Shown here piece after piece: positions 53,881 to 62,042 of a stretch of DNA of 64,000 nt. Position 1 is the first letter of the stretch, and each line of letters opens with the position of its first letter. The notes under the pieces are model-generated. The model was not told the DNA's origin, did no database searches, and saw nothing but the letters and a program-made list of their open reading frames with translations. A program made the position numbers and the translations under genes. Source of the stretch: Caballeronia grimmiae (GTDB taxonomy: Bacteria; Pseudomonadota; Gammaproteobacteria; Burkholderiales; Burkholderiaceae); the NCBI RefSeq assembly GCF_000698555.1, contig NZ_JFHE01000016.1:61041-125040 (forward strand), given 5' to 3'.

Positions 53881-54136
53881 TCGTGTCGGTCTATTAGTGC
53901 GCCCCTCCCCGGGGCGGGGGTCACTTTCTTGGCTGTCGACCAGAGTTGGCGCTTTAGCGCCTTACTCTGGTCCCATGCAAAGAAAGTAACCAAAGAAGCA
54001 GCTTTTCTGGCCCGAAGCACTGACTCGTGTGGCCACTTCGTAGAACATCAGTGGCACTCAGCTTGACAGAGCCTTGAATCACCTTCCACGCCCACTGACG
54101 ACTAACGTCCTCCGAGCCCCTTGGCTCGTTAACACC
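53881..54136 (+). repeat. Structured dispersed repeat, copy C (most complete)
   Basis: The longest copy. Three nested stems are visible: ACTTTCTT (53923-53930) with AAGAAAGT (53980-53987); GACCAGAGT (53938-53946) with ACTCTGGTC (53964-53972); and GGCGC (53948-53952) with GCGCC (53957-53961) around a four-base loop. A GC hairpin lies at the left end. It sits in a gene-free stretch from 53735 to 54661 after tssC, where I saw no convincing coding frame. Orientation is the same as copies A and B. Confidence 0.85.
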
Positions 54137-54661
54137 AGTGGAGCACTGCGCGCCACGCAAAAGGAAAGCCCACAAGAGACCTTCGGCGGCACGCGACAAA
54201 CTCATTCAGTCGCCAACGATTTTTTCTTGACCGCAAAGAGGCCGCATTCGTTTGTCGTTCGCTGCCGTTGCCTTCATTTGTGCTGTTGCTGATCTTATTC
54301 CGCCGCTGTTCTTGTCAGTTGCACTACTTGCGGTTTCGCACTTGACCTAATCTTAAGTCTTCATCAGGCATCCAATCGTTCGCCTTGCCACGGCACACAA
54401 TACCCGACGCGTTATCGCGACCAAGCCACCGCTTGTCGCCGCTAGCATCCCCAGCATTTGAATATGACCCATGTTCTCCGCCGATGATGCGCCCGGACAA
54501 AAGTCTTGACGCTCACCGGCGCGACCCCGACGGTTTTACGCTGCCGACGGTTTTATTTGATTCGACTGCGAGCATAGTTGACTACTGCGGTTCGTCTGCC
54601 CGAATCGTCGTGGAGCGGCGGGTGACACATTTGACTCGGGCCACGACCGGGCACGCCGCCG

Positions 54662-55018
54662 TCAATGCCTTTGCAAGTGCGCTTCGATTTCGCGCGTATT
54701 GAGGGCCGAGAGATCTTCGTTGATCTCTTCGTAAATCATCCGACGCGTCTCCTCGCTCAGTCGCTCGCGAAGCATCCCGAGAAATTTCGGCTCCACCACC
54801 AATCGCAATCGCTGATACCGATGATGAAGCCTTCCCTCTTCGACACGGTCAGCGACGGTCTTCGCGAATTTCTCGCGTTCCTTCTCGCTCAGCGTCGGCC
54901 CACTAGGGGCAGCATTGACGAGGTCTTCGATTTCCCGCAACTCCAGTTTAAGTCCCGGTGTCTCGAAGATTCGAGCGCGGCTGCCGTCGGCAACGACAAC
55001 CCAGGTAGTGACAGCCAT
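54662..55018 (-). CDS. Host-attachment family protein (baeRF-like)
   Basis: A 118-residue protein that starts MAVTTWVVVADGSRARIFET and continues KLELREIEDLVNA, the pattern of the 'host attachment protein' family, small relatives of the eRF1/Rli-type fold. It ends NTREIEAHLQRH. The family name comes from plant-associated bacteria; the molecular role is not settled, and stress or ribosome-linked roles have been suggested. The Met at 55018 follows GAGAGG on the minus strand; a longer frame to 55123 is less likely. It lies at the left end of the stress-gene segment. Confidence 0.82.
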   Translation of the reverse strand: MAVTTWVVVADGSRARIFETPGLKLELREIEDLVNAAPSGPTLSEKEREKFAKTVADRVEEGRLHHRYQRLRLVVEPKFLGMLRERLSEETRRMIYEEINEDLSALNTREIEAHLQRH

Positions 55019-55106
55019 GGTGCGCCTCTCAGGGTGATCGGACGCCGGCTCGGCGGCCATCGTAAATCGTCGCATGACTTCAGCGAGCTCGCCGGTCAAC
55101 GACACT

Positions 55107-56321
55107 CTATCTCCAACGCCCATCGATCACGGACCGTGGGGTCTCCCCGCGCTCCTGCGCGAGCGATGGATAGTCGGTATACCCTCGCTCGCCGCCTCCG
55201 TAGAATGTGGAGGGGTCCGGCGAATTGAGCCGGGCGTGCGACCGCAGGCGTTCCGGCAGGTCGGGATTGGCGATGAACAAGCGTCCGAACGCGATCAGGT
55301 CCGCGTTGCCGTCCTCGAGCCATCTTTCCGCACTGCCGCCGTCGAACCCACCCGCAACCATCAGCACACCACGATAAGTGCGGCGTATCATCTCGCTCAT
55401 GCGTTTCGCGCGCTCGAGGAAAGCCTCATCCTCACCGGTCGCCGCCAGCGCGGGATTGACGATATGCAAATAGGCTAACCGGTATTGATTGAGCTTCTCG
55501 ACGACGTAAGAAAAAGTCGCCTCGGGGTCGTCGTCATGCATGTCGTTGAAGGTGCCAAGAGGAGAGAGCCGTACGCCGACCTTCTCTGGTCCCCACACTT
55601 CGCAAACCGTCTCGATCACCTCGATCAGCAGCTTGGCCCGACGCTCGATCGATCCGCCATATGCGTCGGTGCGGCGGTTCGCGCCGGACAACAGGAACTG
55701 GTCGAGCAGATATCCGTTCGCGCCATGTACTTCGACACCGTCCATACCGGCAGCCTTTGCGTTGCGCGCACCCCTGAAGTATTGCCGCACGAGATAGGGC
55801 ATCTCTTCGACCTGCAGCGCGCGAGGCTTGACGCAGGGCGCGACGACACCTTCGCCCCGCTCGTTCTCGATAAACGCCTCTGCTTTCGGTTGGATCGGAG
55901 AGGGTGCAACCGGCAGCATTTCATCGGGCTGCAATGAGGGGTGCGATATGCGTCCTACGTGCCACAGCTGCATGAACATCAACCCGCCTGCCTCGTGCAC
56001 GGCGTCCGCCACGAGCCGCCAGCCTTCGACCTGCGCCAGCGTGTGTATCCCAGGCGTCCATGCGTAGCCCTGTCCTTGCATCGACACCTGGGTCGCCTCG
56101 CTGATGATTAGCGCGGCCGTTGCGCGCTGCGCGTAGTAGCAGGCGTTGAGCTGGGACGGAACGTTGCCTGGCCGGCTCGCCCGCGAACGCGTCAGCGGCG
56201 CCATGACGACACGATGACGCAGGTTGTATGGCCCCACCTTTACGGGTTCGAACAGCTTGCGCAGGGGAATTTGCTCGTCGCGCTGCCGGGCTTCTCCGGG
56301 TGCGATTTCTGTATCAGGCAT
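55107..56321 (-). CDS. Old Yellow Enzyme family alkene reductase (NemA-like)
   Basis: A 404-residue FMN- and NADPH-dependent ene-reductase. The barrel motifs are clear: VVMAPLTRSRA, FMQLWHVGRISHPS, the active-site pair in VEVHGANGYLLDQFL, NRRTDAYGGSIERRAKLLIE and ADLIAFGRLFIANPDLPER. Such enzymes reduce enals, maleimides or nitro compounds and help with electrophile stress. Transcribed leftward like the other stress genes around it. The N-terminus is about 25 residues longer than usual; a downstream start is possible. Confidence 0.9.
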   Translation of the reverse strand: MPDTEIAPGEARQRDEQIPLRKLFEPVKVGPYNLRHRVVMAPLTRSRASRPGNVPSQLNACYYAQRATAALIISEATQVSMQGQGYAWTPGIHTLAQVEGWRLVADAVHEAGGLMFMQLWHVGRISHPSLQPDEMLPVAPSPIQPKAEAFIENERGEGVVAPCVKPRALQVEEMPYLVRQYFRGARNAKAAGMDGVEVHGANGYLLDQFLLSGANRRTDAYGGSIERRAKLLIEVIETVCEVWGPEKVGVRLSPLGTFNDMHDDDPEATFSYVVEKLNQYRLAYLHIVNPALAATGEDEAFLERAKRMSEMIRRTYRGVLMVAGGFDGGSAERWLEDGNADLIAFGRLFIANPDLPERLRSHARLNSPDPSTFYGGGERGYTDYPSLAQERGETPRSVIDGRWR

Positions 56322-56384
56322 ATTCGTTCCCTGTGCTTGTGACTCGGCCCGAACAGTGCTGCGAAGGATCGACGTCGAACGACA

Positions 56385-56765
56385 TCAACAGACCTCGCTC
56401 TTCGCGAAGTTTAGCGATGACCCGGCGCGCGTTTCTTTCTGGTTGCTGCTCCGTTGTGTCACGATCCTGCGGTTACCGGGTCTGTCGCGCCATCGGAAGG
56501 CGATGCGGCCGGGGCGAGCGTCCGATGCGGACCGGCTATTGCGGCCGCTTTCCATCTGCGGCCACAGGTCGCCGGACAAACCGTCGAGTGGTCCGCCGTG
56601 AAAGAGGGACTCAGGCGGCGACAGACCGCCCTGATTGCGGGCCCTGAGCTCCATGTAATGCTCGTCGCACAGCATCCGCTGCCGGCGCTGGCCGTATTCG
56701 GCGATCCTGATCTGGGAACTAGCCCGCTTGCCACAAACGCTGCAAGCGGGCGTGACGTTCTCCAT
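56385..56765 (-). pseudogene. N-terminal remnant of a ClpG/ClpK-like AAA+ disaggregase
   Basis: From the ATG at 56765 the reading MENVTPACSVCGKRASSQIR and MLCDEHYMELRARNQGGLSP gives a small zinc finger (CxxC...CxxH) followed by SPPESLFHGGPLDGLSG. This is like the N-terminal region of large ClpG/ClpK stress disaggregases (over 900 residues). After about residue 60 the similarity stops and the frame runs on in Ser/Arg-rich, non-family sequence for about 65 codons. The two AAA+ domains are missing. It lies downstream of hsp20 on the same strand, as in stress-tolerance islands. Confidence 0.6.
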
Positions 56766-56959
56766 AGGGTGGGCAGAGGATGGTCTTTCTCGCCACGCGC
56801 GCACAGCCTGACGAGTTGCGTCGCGAAGTACCGCAGGTGTCGCTTGAATTGATGCGCGCCCAGTTCCGCGATCCAGTCTTCGACGCCTTCACGCGGGGTA
56901 TCGTCGACAACTATGGAAGCTGACGAGCAGTTTCACGATGCCGCCGTGCGCGCACCGCG

Positions 56960-57550
56960 CTATTTGATGTCGAGACGCCGCTTCGCTGCGGGTTCATTCG
57001 CCGCTTTGGGCACCCGCACGGTGAGCACGCCGTTCTCGAAACTGGCTTCGGCACGATCGAGATCGACGCCGGAGGGCAGCGGAATCGCGCGCTTGAACTC
57101 TCCGAACGCCCGCTCCACGCGGTAGCAGCCCTTCTCGTCGCTCTTCGATTCGATGCGCTTCTCGCCGGTCAGCACCAGCATGTCCTCCACGACTTCGAGC
57201 TCCACGTCCTCGCGCGACAGACCTGGCAACTCGGCCACGATGCGAAGCGCGTCGCCGTCGTCGATCACGTCGACGCGCGGCTCAAAGCGGCTGGGACTGA
57301 AGTCGCCGAACCAGTTGCCAAGCGGTCCTATCCCGCCGAACGGATCCCGTATCAGGTCGGTGAGAAGATGCAGGGGGTCGGGCAGCGGCCAACGCGCCGC
57401 ATCCAGCGAGGCTGACGCGGCCGAGGACCCGGACGCGGTCGCGGGGGCTTGCTGTGAGGGCGAGGCGTTCTGCTCCGCGCCCGCGCCCTTTTCCTCGGGG
57501 CTCTTGCGCAGGAAGCGGAAGGGGTTCCATTTCTCGAGGTCCAATAGCAT
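56960..57550 (-). CDS. Small heat shock protein Hsp20 (alpha-crystallin domain)
   Basis: A 196-residue chaperone. The alpha-crystallin domain is at about 92-185 (FEPRVDVIDDGDALRIVAEL, PGLSREDVELEVVEDMLVLT) and ends with the conserved ENGVLTVRVPK. The N-terminal arm is long, with a low-complexity Ser/Ala stretch (about 20-50). It holds unfolding proteins for Hsp70 or Clp disaggregases. AAGGAG lies nine bases before the ATG at 57550. Its likely former partner, the ClpG-like gene just downstream, is now only a fragment. Confidence 0.92.
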   Translation of the reverse strand: MLLDLEKWNPFRFLRKSPEEKGAGAEQNASPSQQAPATASGSSAASASLDAARWPLPDPLHLLTDLIRDPFGGIGPLGNWFGDFSPSRFEPRVDVIDDGDALRIVAELPGLSREDVELEVVEDMLVLTGEKRIESKSDEKGCYRVERAFGEFKRAIPLPSGVDLDRAEASFENGVLTVRVPKAANEPAAKRRLDIK

Positions 57551-57627
57551 CGCTATGCTCCTTGCTCCAATGAGCCGTCAGAGCGGCCCGAATCTTCAGT
57601 GACTTCTGCCGATGATCGCGGCCGATG

Positions 57628-58038
57628 TCAGCCCTCGCCATATTCGAACTCCGGCAGTTTTTCAGGGCATCCTTGTTTGCGCCGACCACGATCACCTTCG
57701 GCGCTATCTGCTTGAAATGCTGAATGGGCGATGGCGACCCGGCGCGCCTTGATCAAGAGAAATCCTCCGGCGTCGATGATCGCGGTCGAGAGCGAGCCAT
57801 CGGGCGTGACCAACAGGCCGTCGACGCGGCCGATCGTTTCCTTCTTTCGTTGTAGACATCAGCGTGAATCCATCTTCGACGCGCGACAGCATATTGCGAT
57901 CAGCCGCGTTTCGGCGGCGGTCATGCCGAGCGTCGCCTTGCCGGCGATGGGCGCATCCTGCGCGGTTGCGCCGTTGGCCACGAGGCCGCCAAGAATGCAC
58001 AACGGGATACGAGAACGCCGGGCGCAGGACGCGCTCAT
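57628..58038 (-). pseudogene. Broken PRC-barrel domain protein gene
   Basis: The ATG at 58038 overlaps the hdeD stop by four bases and opens a signal peptide (IPLCILGGLVANGATAQDAP) followed by AGKATLGMTAAETRLIA. The PRC-barrel part resumes as KKETIGRVDGLLVTPDGSLS and ends FEYGEG. Both stretches are in the same frame but a TGA at 57861-57859 separates them, and the intervening family-like ADVYNE is readable only in another frame. Two compensating small indels explain this. The family has a signal-peptide form in stress clusters; its role is unknown. Confidence 0.72.
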
Positions 58039-58610
58039 GAGTGCAGCGGCGCGTTTTGCTTGTCGCGAAGGTCGGCGCCGCGCCAGTTCCGTGCGCCGAG
58101 CCCCAGGACGAGCAGAAGTGCGCCGGTCACGATCGCGTAGGTGCCGATCATCCAGACGAGGGCAAGCGCTCCCGCACCGGGGTAGACCAGCACGAAGATG
58201 CCGAACAGAATCGACAGGCTACCGATGCACAACAGCAGCCACTGCGTGCGGCCGCGCCTTTTCAGCCGAACCCAGGCGATGAGGTCGAACACGCCGGTAA
58301 CGATGGCGTTCGCGCCCATCAAGGTGATCAGCACGAGCGCCGTGACGCCCGGCGCCGCGAGGGCGATCACGCCCGAAGCGATCATGCACAGGCCGAGCAG
58401 CAAGGGAATCCACCAGTCGGTGCGGATCGAACGATTTCGTATCGCCGCGCTGACCGCCGCGATGCCGCCGATGAGTGCATACGCCGCGAACATCGCGACG
58501 AGAAGCAGCAGAGTGAGACCCGGCCAGAAGAGCGCGAGGAGGCCGAACAGAATCCCGGCGGCCCCACGCAGCGCGAGCATCCACCATGCGCGTCCGAGCA
58601 GTGCGTCCAT
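58035..58610 (-). CDS. HdeD family acid-resistance membrane protein
   Basis: A 191-residue protein of the HdeD/DUF308 family with six predicted membrane helices (for example ILFGLLALFWPGLTLLLLVA, MIASGVIALAAPGVTALVLI, LLCIGSLSILFGIFVLVYPG). HdeD supports acid survival in E. coli and is a standard member of transmissible stress loci; the mechanism is unclear. It overlaps the broken PRC-barrel gene by four bases, so the two were once coupled. All helices appear intact. Confidence 0.9.
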   Translation of the reverse strand: MDALLGRAWWMLALRGAAGILFGLLALFWPGLTLLLLVAMFAAYALIGGIAAVSAAIRNRSIRTDWWIPLLLGLCMIASGVIALAAPGVTALVLITLMGANAIVTGVFDLIAWVRLKRRGRTQWLLLCIGSLSILFGIFVLVYPGAGALALVWMIGTYAIVTGALLLVLGLGARNWRGADLRDKQNAPLHS

Positions 58611-58760
58611 TGGTTGGGTTCCTCAGCCAGATCGCGGGTAGTGTGCCAATACAGCGCGTGCACTCCATATTTCATCAAGCGTACGTCCTTGAGGCGCGCT
58701 CGTCTTTCGAGTTCCTGCCTAAAGGCGTCGGATTCCTGCGTTCGTACGTCGCTCGTCGAT

Positions 58761-59105
58761 TCAGTCGAGAACGCATCGCCGGATCGTAGGGGTGGTGCGC
58801 AAGGCCAATGCGGTGAAATGCGGCGGCGGCTGAACGTCCACGCGCGCCGCGATACCGGTTGGCGAGAGTCTTCCTTCCAAAAGGATCGACTGCGCTAGCC
58901 GCAACTCTTCGGTCGTCAGGTAGAAGCGGCGCGCATGCCCCGTTGCGCTCTTAAAGGCCCACGCAAAATGCGACGGGCGCATCTGCGGGGATGCATGTTG
59001 ACCAGGCGTTGAGCGAGGCCGCGCCGGCCCGGGACCTGCAGGCCCGCGCGAAGATCGAGCACGAACCTGCAAGTACTCGATGATCTCGGAGAGAAAGCAG
59101 GTGAA
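58761..59105 (-). pseudogene. Remnant of an AraC-family regulator (DNA-binding domain only)
   Basis: Reading leftward, the frame contains parts of an AraC-type double helix-turn-helix: MRPSHFAWAFKSATGHA, RRFYLTTEELRLAQSILLEG and LSPTGIAARVDVQPP with HFTALALRTTPTIRR. Spacing is disturbed (an extra Pro after QPP, missing residues near GHA) and the N-terminal half is absent. Parts of the likely first helix are in a different frame. It sits between psiE and hdeD (gap 58611-59105) and probably no longer binds DNA. Bases 58611-58760 hold nothing I recognise. Confidence 0.6.
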
Positions 59106-59621
59106 TCAAGCGCGCTCTTCGCGATCCCGCGCGGCGCGCGCTGCGATTGCGGCATCGACGGGATCGTCGCGCTGCCGCATCAACCAGTAAACGCTGCCAA
59201 GCGCGACCAGCGCGGCCGCGAGCGCGGCGATGCGCGCGGGGTCCGTGGCGGGATCGAGGATGATGAACTTACGGGCTATCGCGAGCATCGCCACGAGGAT
59301 CACTGTCTTGACCTGCACGATGTGATCGCGTCTTAACATGACGCGGGTAATCGAATGTTTGAATTCCATCGCGATCAGCAGCGTCATTACCATTCCGAAA
59401 ACGGCCTGAAAGATCCCATGATCCAGCGGACTGAGCGCCCCCGACAGCAATAGCGCCACGACCGCGCGAATCAACTGCCACAGCGATACGACGATGATCA
59501 CCGAGATCACGACGCTCAGAATATGGGCGATGACTTGCTCGAAGCGTTCGTAGAAGGTCAGCACGCGCCATTGCAGCCGGAACTCGTCGACGTTCTTGCG
59601 AAATGGGCTTGGTTTGCTCAT
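59106..59621 (-). CDS. psiE: PsiE family membrane protein
   Basis: A 171-residue protein with four predicted helices (IAHILSVVISVIIVVSLWQL, GIFQAVFGMVMTLLIAMEFK, VKTVILVAMLAIARKFIILD and a last one near 140-155). It belongs to the phosphate-starvation-inducible PsiE family, a usual final gene of transmissible stress loci. Function unknown. The Met at 59621 (MSKPSPFRKNVDEF) fits the family; the frame is open to 59789 without conserved sequence. The 266 bases upstream (59622-59887) hold no recognised gene. Confidence 0.85.
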   Translation of the reverse strand: MSKPSPFRKNVDEFRLQWRVLTFYERFEQVIAHILSVVISVIIVVSLWQLIRAVVALLLSGALSPLDHGIFQAVFGMVMTLLIAMEFKHSITRVMLRRDHIVQVKTVILVAMLAIARKFIILDPATDPARIAALAAALVALGSVYWLMRQRDDPVDAAIAARAARDREERA

Positions 59622-59887
59622 GGGACGGTTCGCAGGAAGGCGCGGGCGCGGAGTGACGCCGATAAAGCCGTGGACGCGCAGTTGCGGCGGCAACGAAAGC
59701 CACAGTTCGGCCCCCGTGATGTTGAGCCACGCGTGCGGCCGTTTCTTTCGCTTTCGTGCTGATTCTTTTTCTTTATCTGCTGCGCGCAATGCGCCTCACT
59801 CGCAGAAGGAAGTCACTAGACCGGCGCGACCACACTGAAGCCACTAAACCGCCCCGCCTTGCCCCGCGCAAGCGGCAACTCAATACC

Positions 59888-60670
59888 TCAATCCGCCGCG
59901 AGCAATACCGTCGCCCCCGCCGCATCCCCGATCCACACCGCACTAGCGGTGAAATTATCATGATTAGGCCGCGCTGCCTCCCGCAACTGTGCCACCATCA
60001 AATCGAGCCACACCGCGGGCGTCTGCGCGCGTCCAATGGCTTCGATCATCAAAGACTCGTCGAGATACTCCCAAAACCCATCGGTGCAGAGCAAGAACGC
60101 ATCCCCCTCGGCAATGAGGAAAGGCTCTTCGGAAGCCGCAATCGACAGATCCTCCGCCGTGCCAAGCGCGGAAAACAGCACATTGCGACGCGGATGCCCG
60201 CGCACGTCCCGCGTATCGAGCAGGTTTGCATCGATCATGCTCTGCACGAGACTATGATCCTGCGTCTGCACCACGGTCGCCCCACGCCGGAAGCAGTAAA
60301 GCCGCGTATCGCCGCAATGCGCCCACGCCGCCACGCCTGCCGTCTCGTCGATGCCCAGCAAGACCGCCGTCGAGCGCATCTGCGAACGCTCGCGATCATG
60401 TTCCTGAGCATCGATGATCGCGTCGTTCGCGCGCAAAAGCACGCGCAGCAAATTGAGGCCCGTCAGCGCGACGCCCGCCGCCGCAACGCGCGTCAGTTCC
60501 GCCAAGACCGTATCGACCGCGATGCGCGATGCCGCATCGCCGCCGCCGTGACCGCCCGCGCCGTCCGCGACGACGCTCGCGAACAGCGTGCCGTGCCGCC
60601 ACTGGCCATACGCGTCCTCGTTGCGAGACCGGCCGCCTACCTCGCTCACGCTCGCGGTTTGCAGTTGCAT
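59888..60670 (-). CDS. PP2C-type Ser/Thr phosphatase, T6SS-associated (PppA-like)
   Basis: A 260-residue phosphatase with the PP2C motifs in order: VSEVGGRSRNEDAY, VVADGAGGHGGGDAASRIAV, AHCGDTRLYCFRRG, LLCTDGFWEYLD and PNHDNFTASAVWIG. All metal-binding Asp residues are present. By analogy with PppA it would reverse phosphorylation by the kinase at 28.5-30.4 kb and switch the T6SS off. It follows tagH by 13 bases on the minus strand, 30 kb from that kinase. Confidence 0.88.
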   Translation of the reverse strand: MQLQTASVSEVGGRSRNEDAYGQWRHGTLFASVVADGAGGHGGGDAASRIAVDTVLAELTRVAAAGVALTGLNLLRVLLRANDAIIDAQEHDRERSQMRSTAVLLGIDETAGVAAWAHCGDTRLYCFRRGATVVQTQDHSLVQSMIDANLLDTRDVRGHPRRNVLFSALGTAEDLSIAASEEPFLIAEGDAFLLCTDGFWEYLDESLMIEAIGRAQTPAVWLDLMVAQLREAARPNHDNFTASAVWIGDAAGATVLLAAD

Positions 60671-60683
60671 GTCGATTCTCTCG

Positions 60684-62030
60684 TCAGCGGCGAGCGCGCC
60701 GGTTCAGTGCGTCGATCTGCGCTTCGTACGCCGCCACGAATGCGCGGCCGAAGAGCGTATGAAAATCCTCGGTCGCTTCGCTCGAAAGCTGACCGTACAT
60801 CTGCGTGAAGCAATCCCAGCAGCGCGCGCGGCGGCTCAGTCCCGGCAGCAAGCCATCGAGCATGGAGCGACCCGACAGGCGCGCCTCGATGCGCTCCGGC
60901 TCGAAGCGCTCGAACACGCCATCGAGCGCGGCGCGCATGCCCGCCACCACGCCGACCTGATGCGCCCGCAAGTCGGCATAGGCGTCGTCGAGTGCGGCGG
61001 CGGGCGGCATGAAGCCGCGCATCGGCGGATTGAGAAAATGCGCGAGCGCAGCTTCGACGTTCGGCGAAAACTTGAGCGGATTGTTGTCGGCTGCGGCGAT
61101 CACCGTCGCCTCCGTGCGCATCTCGCGCTTGAGCGCAGCGCGGGCCGCCAGCAGTTCGAGCGTGCCGCGCGTCGCCTCGCGCAACAACTGGCCGACGAGC
61201 TGCATCAGCGCGGGCGATAAGGCGTCGATATGCACGCCCGGCGCGTCGAGGCCGCGCAGGAACGCATCGACGAGCGCGCGATCGTCGCCCGATGCGGCTT
61301 GCGCCGTGCGAGGCGCGGCGGGGCGGGGCGCGGCTTGCGGACGCGGCGGCGTGAACGCGCTATGCAGTTCGGACCCGGCGTCGGAATGCGTTGCCGGCGG
61401 CTCCACGGGACGCACGCCGCTCGTCAGGCTCGCGAACGGATCGGCGTCGTGAGCGGTGTTCGGTTGCGACAGCGGATTGGTCAGCGGATCGACGACTGCG
61501 CCCGCACGGAGATCGAACAACTCGTCGATGGTGCGTTTCGACGCGGGATCGTCGAAGGAAAAGTCGAAGTCGCCGGTGGCGCGCGGCAAAGGCGCGGGCG
61601 GGGCGCGCAGCAGTTCGTCGGCGGTCTCGGCTTCGGGCGCGGCCTTGGCGCGCGGCGCGTCGAACAGCCCGGCGAACGGATCGTCCGATGGCGTTTCGCT
61701 GCTGACCGTGTCGTCGTCGCCCGAGACATCCACGCGCAACTGATAGCCGCCGATCTGCACCTGGTCGCCATGCGCGAGTGGCACGTCCTGGCCCGGATCG
61801 AGCGGCGCGCCGTTGACGAGCGCCGGGTTGCTGCCGCGATCGATCAGCCGGTAACGTCCGTCGCGCCGCACGATCTGAACGTGCAGACGAGATACGGTGC
61901 GCTCGGCGTCGTCGAGCACGAGCCGGTTCGTCGCCGCGCGGCCGACCGTCCCGCCGTCGGCATCGAAGGTCGCCGCGAGCGGCACGCGCGGCGGCTGTCC
62001 GTTATGAAGCGTCACCGTGAGCGTGAGCAT
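60684..62030 (-). CDS. tagH: T6SS FHA domain protein TagH
   Basis: A 448-residue protein. The N-terminal FHA domain (about 1-100) binds phosphothreonine and has the usual GRAATNRLVLDD, TVSRLHVQIV and DRGSNPALVNG. An Ala/Pro-rich linker leads to a conserved C-terminal helical domain (about 270-445; LVGQLLREATRGTLELLAAR) of T6SS FHA proteins. It is the expected substrate of the PpkA-like kinase and PppA-like phosphatase. It starts 12 bases after the clpV stop. Confidence 0.9.
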   Translation of the reverse strand: MLTLTVTLHNGQPPRVPLAATFDADGGTVGRAATNRLVLDDAERTVSRLHVQIVRRDGRYRLIDRGSNPALVNGAPLDPGQDVPLAHGDQVQIGGYQLRVDVSGDDDTVSSETPSDDPFAGLFDAPRAKAAPEAETADELLRAPPAPLPRATGDFDFSFDDPASKRTIDELFDLRAGAVVDPLTNPLSQPNTAHDADPFASLTSGVRPVEPPATHSDAGSELHSAFTPPRPQAAPRPAAPRTAQAASGDDRALVDAFLRGLDAPGVHIDALSPALMQLVGQLLREATRGTLELLAARAALKREMRTEATVIAAADNNPLKFSPNVEAALAHFLNPPMRGFMPPAAALDDAYADLRAHQVGVVAGMRAALDGVFERFEPERIEARLSGRSMLDGLLPGLSRRARCWDCFTQMYGQLSSEATEDFHTLFGRAFVAAYEAQIDALNRRARR

Positions 62031-62042
62031 GGTTCCGCCGAT

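Noticed and set aside
54385..54702. 105-residue open frame on the plus strand after tssC
   Set aside because: No ribosome site, no similarity, and it overlaps the 3' end of the host-attachment gene.
57704..58000. 98-residue open frame read as a separate small gene
   Set aside because: It starts in the wrong frame inside the PRC-barrel pseudogene and its Arg-rich sequence is not family-like.
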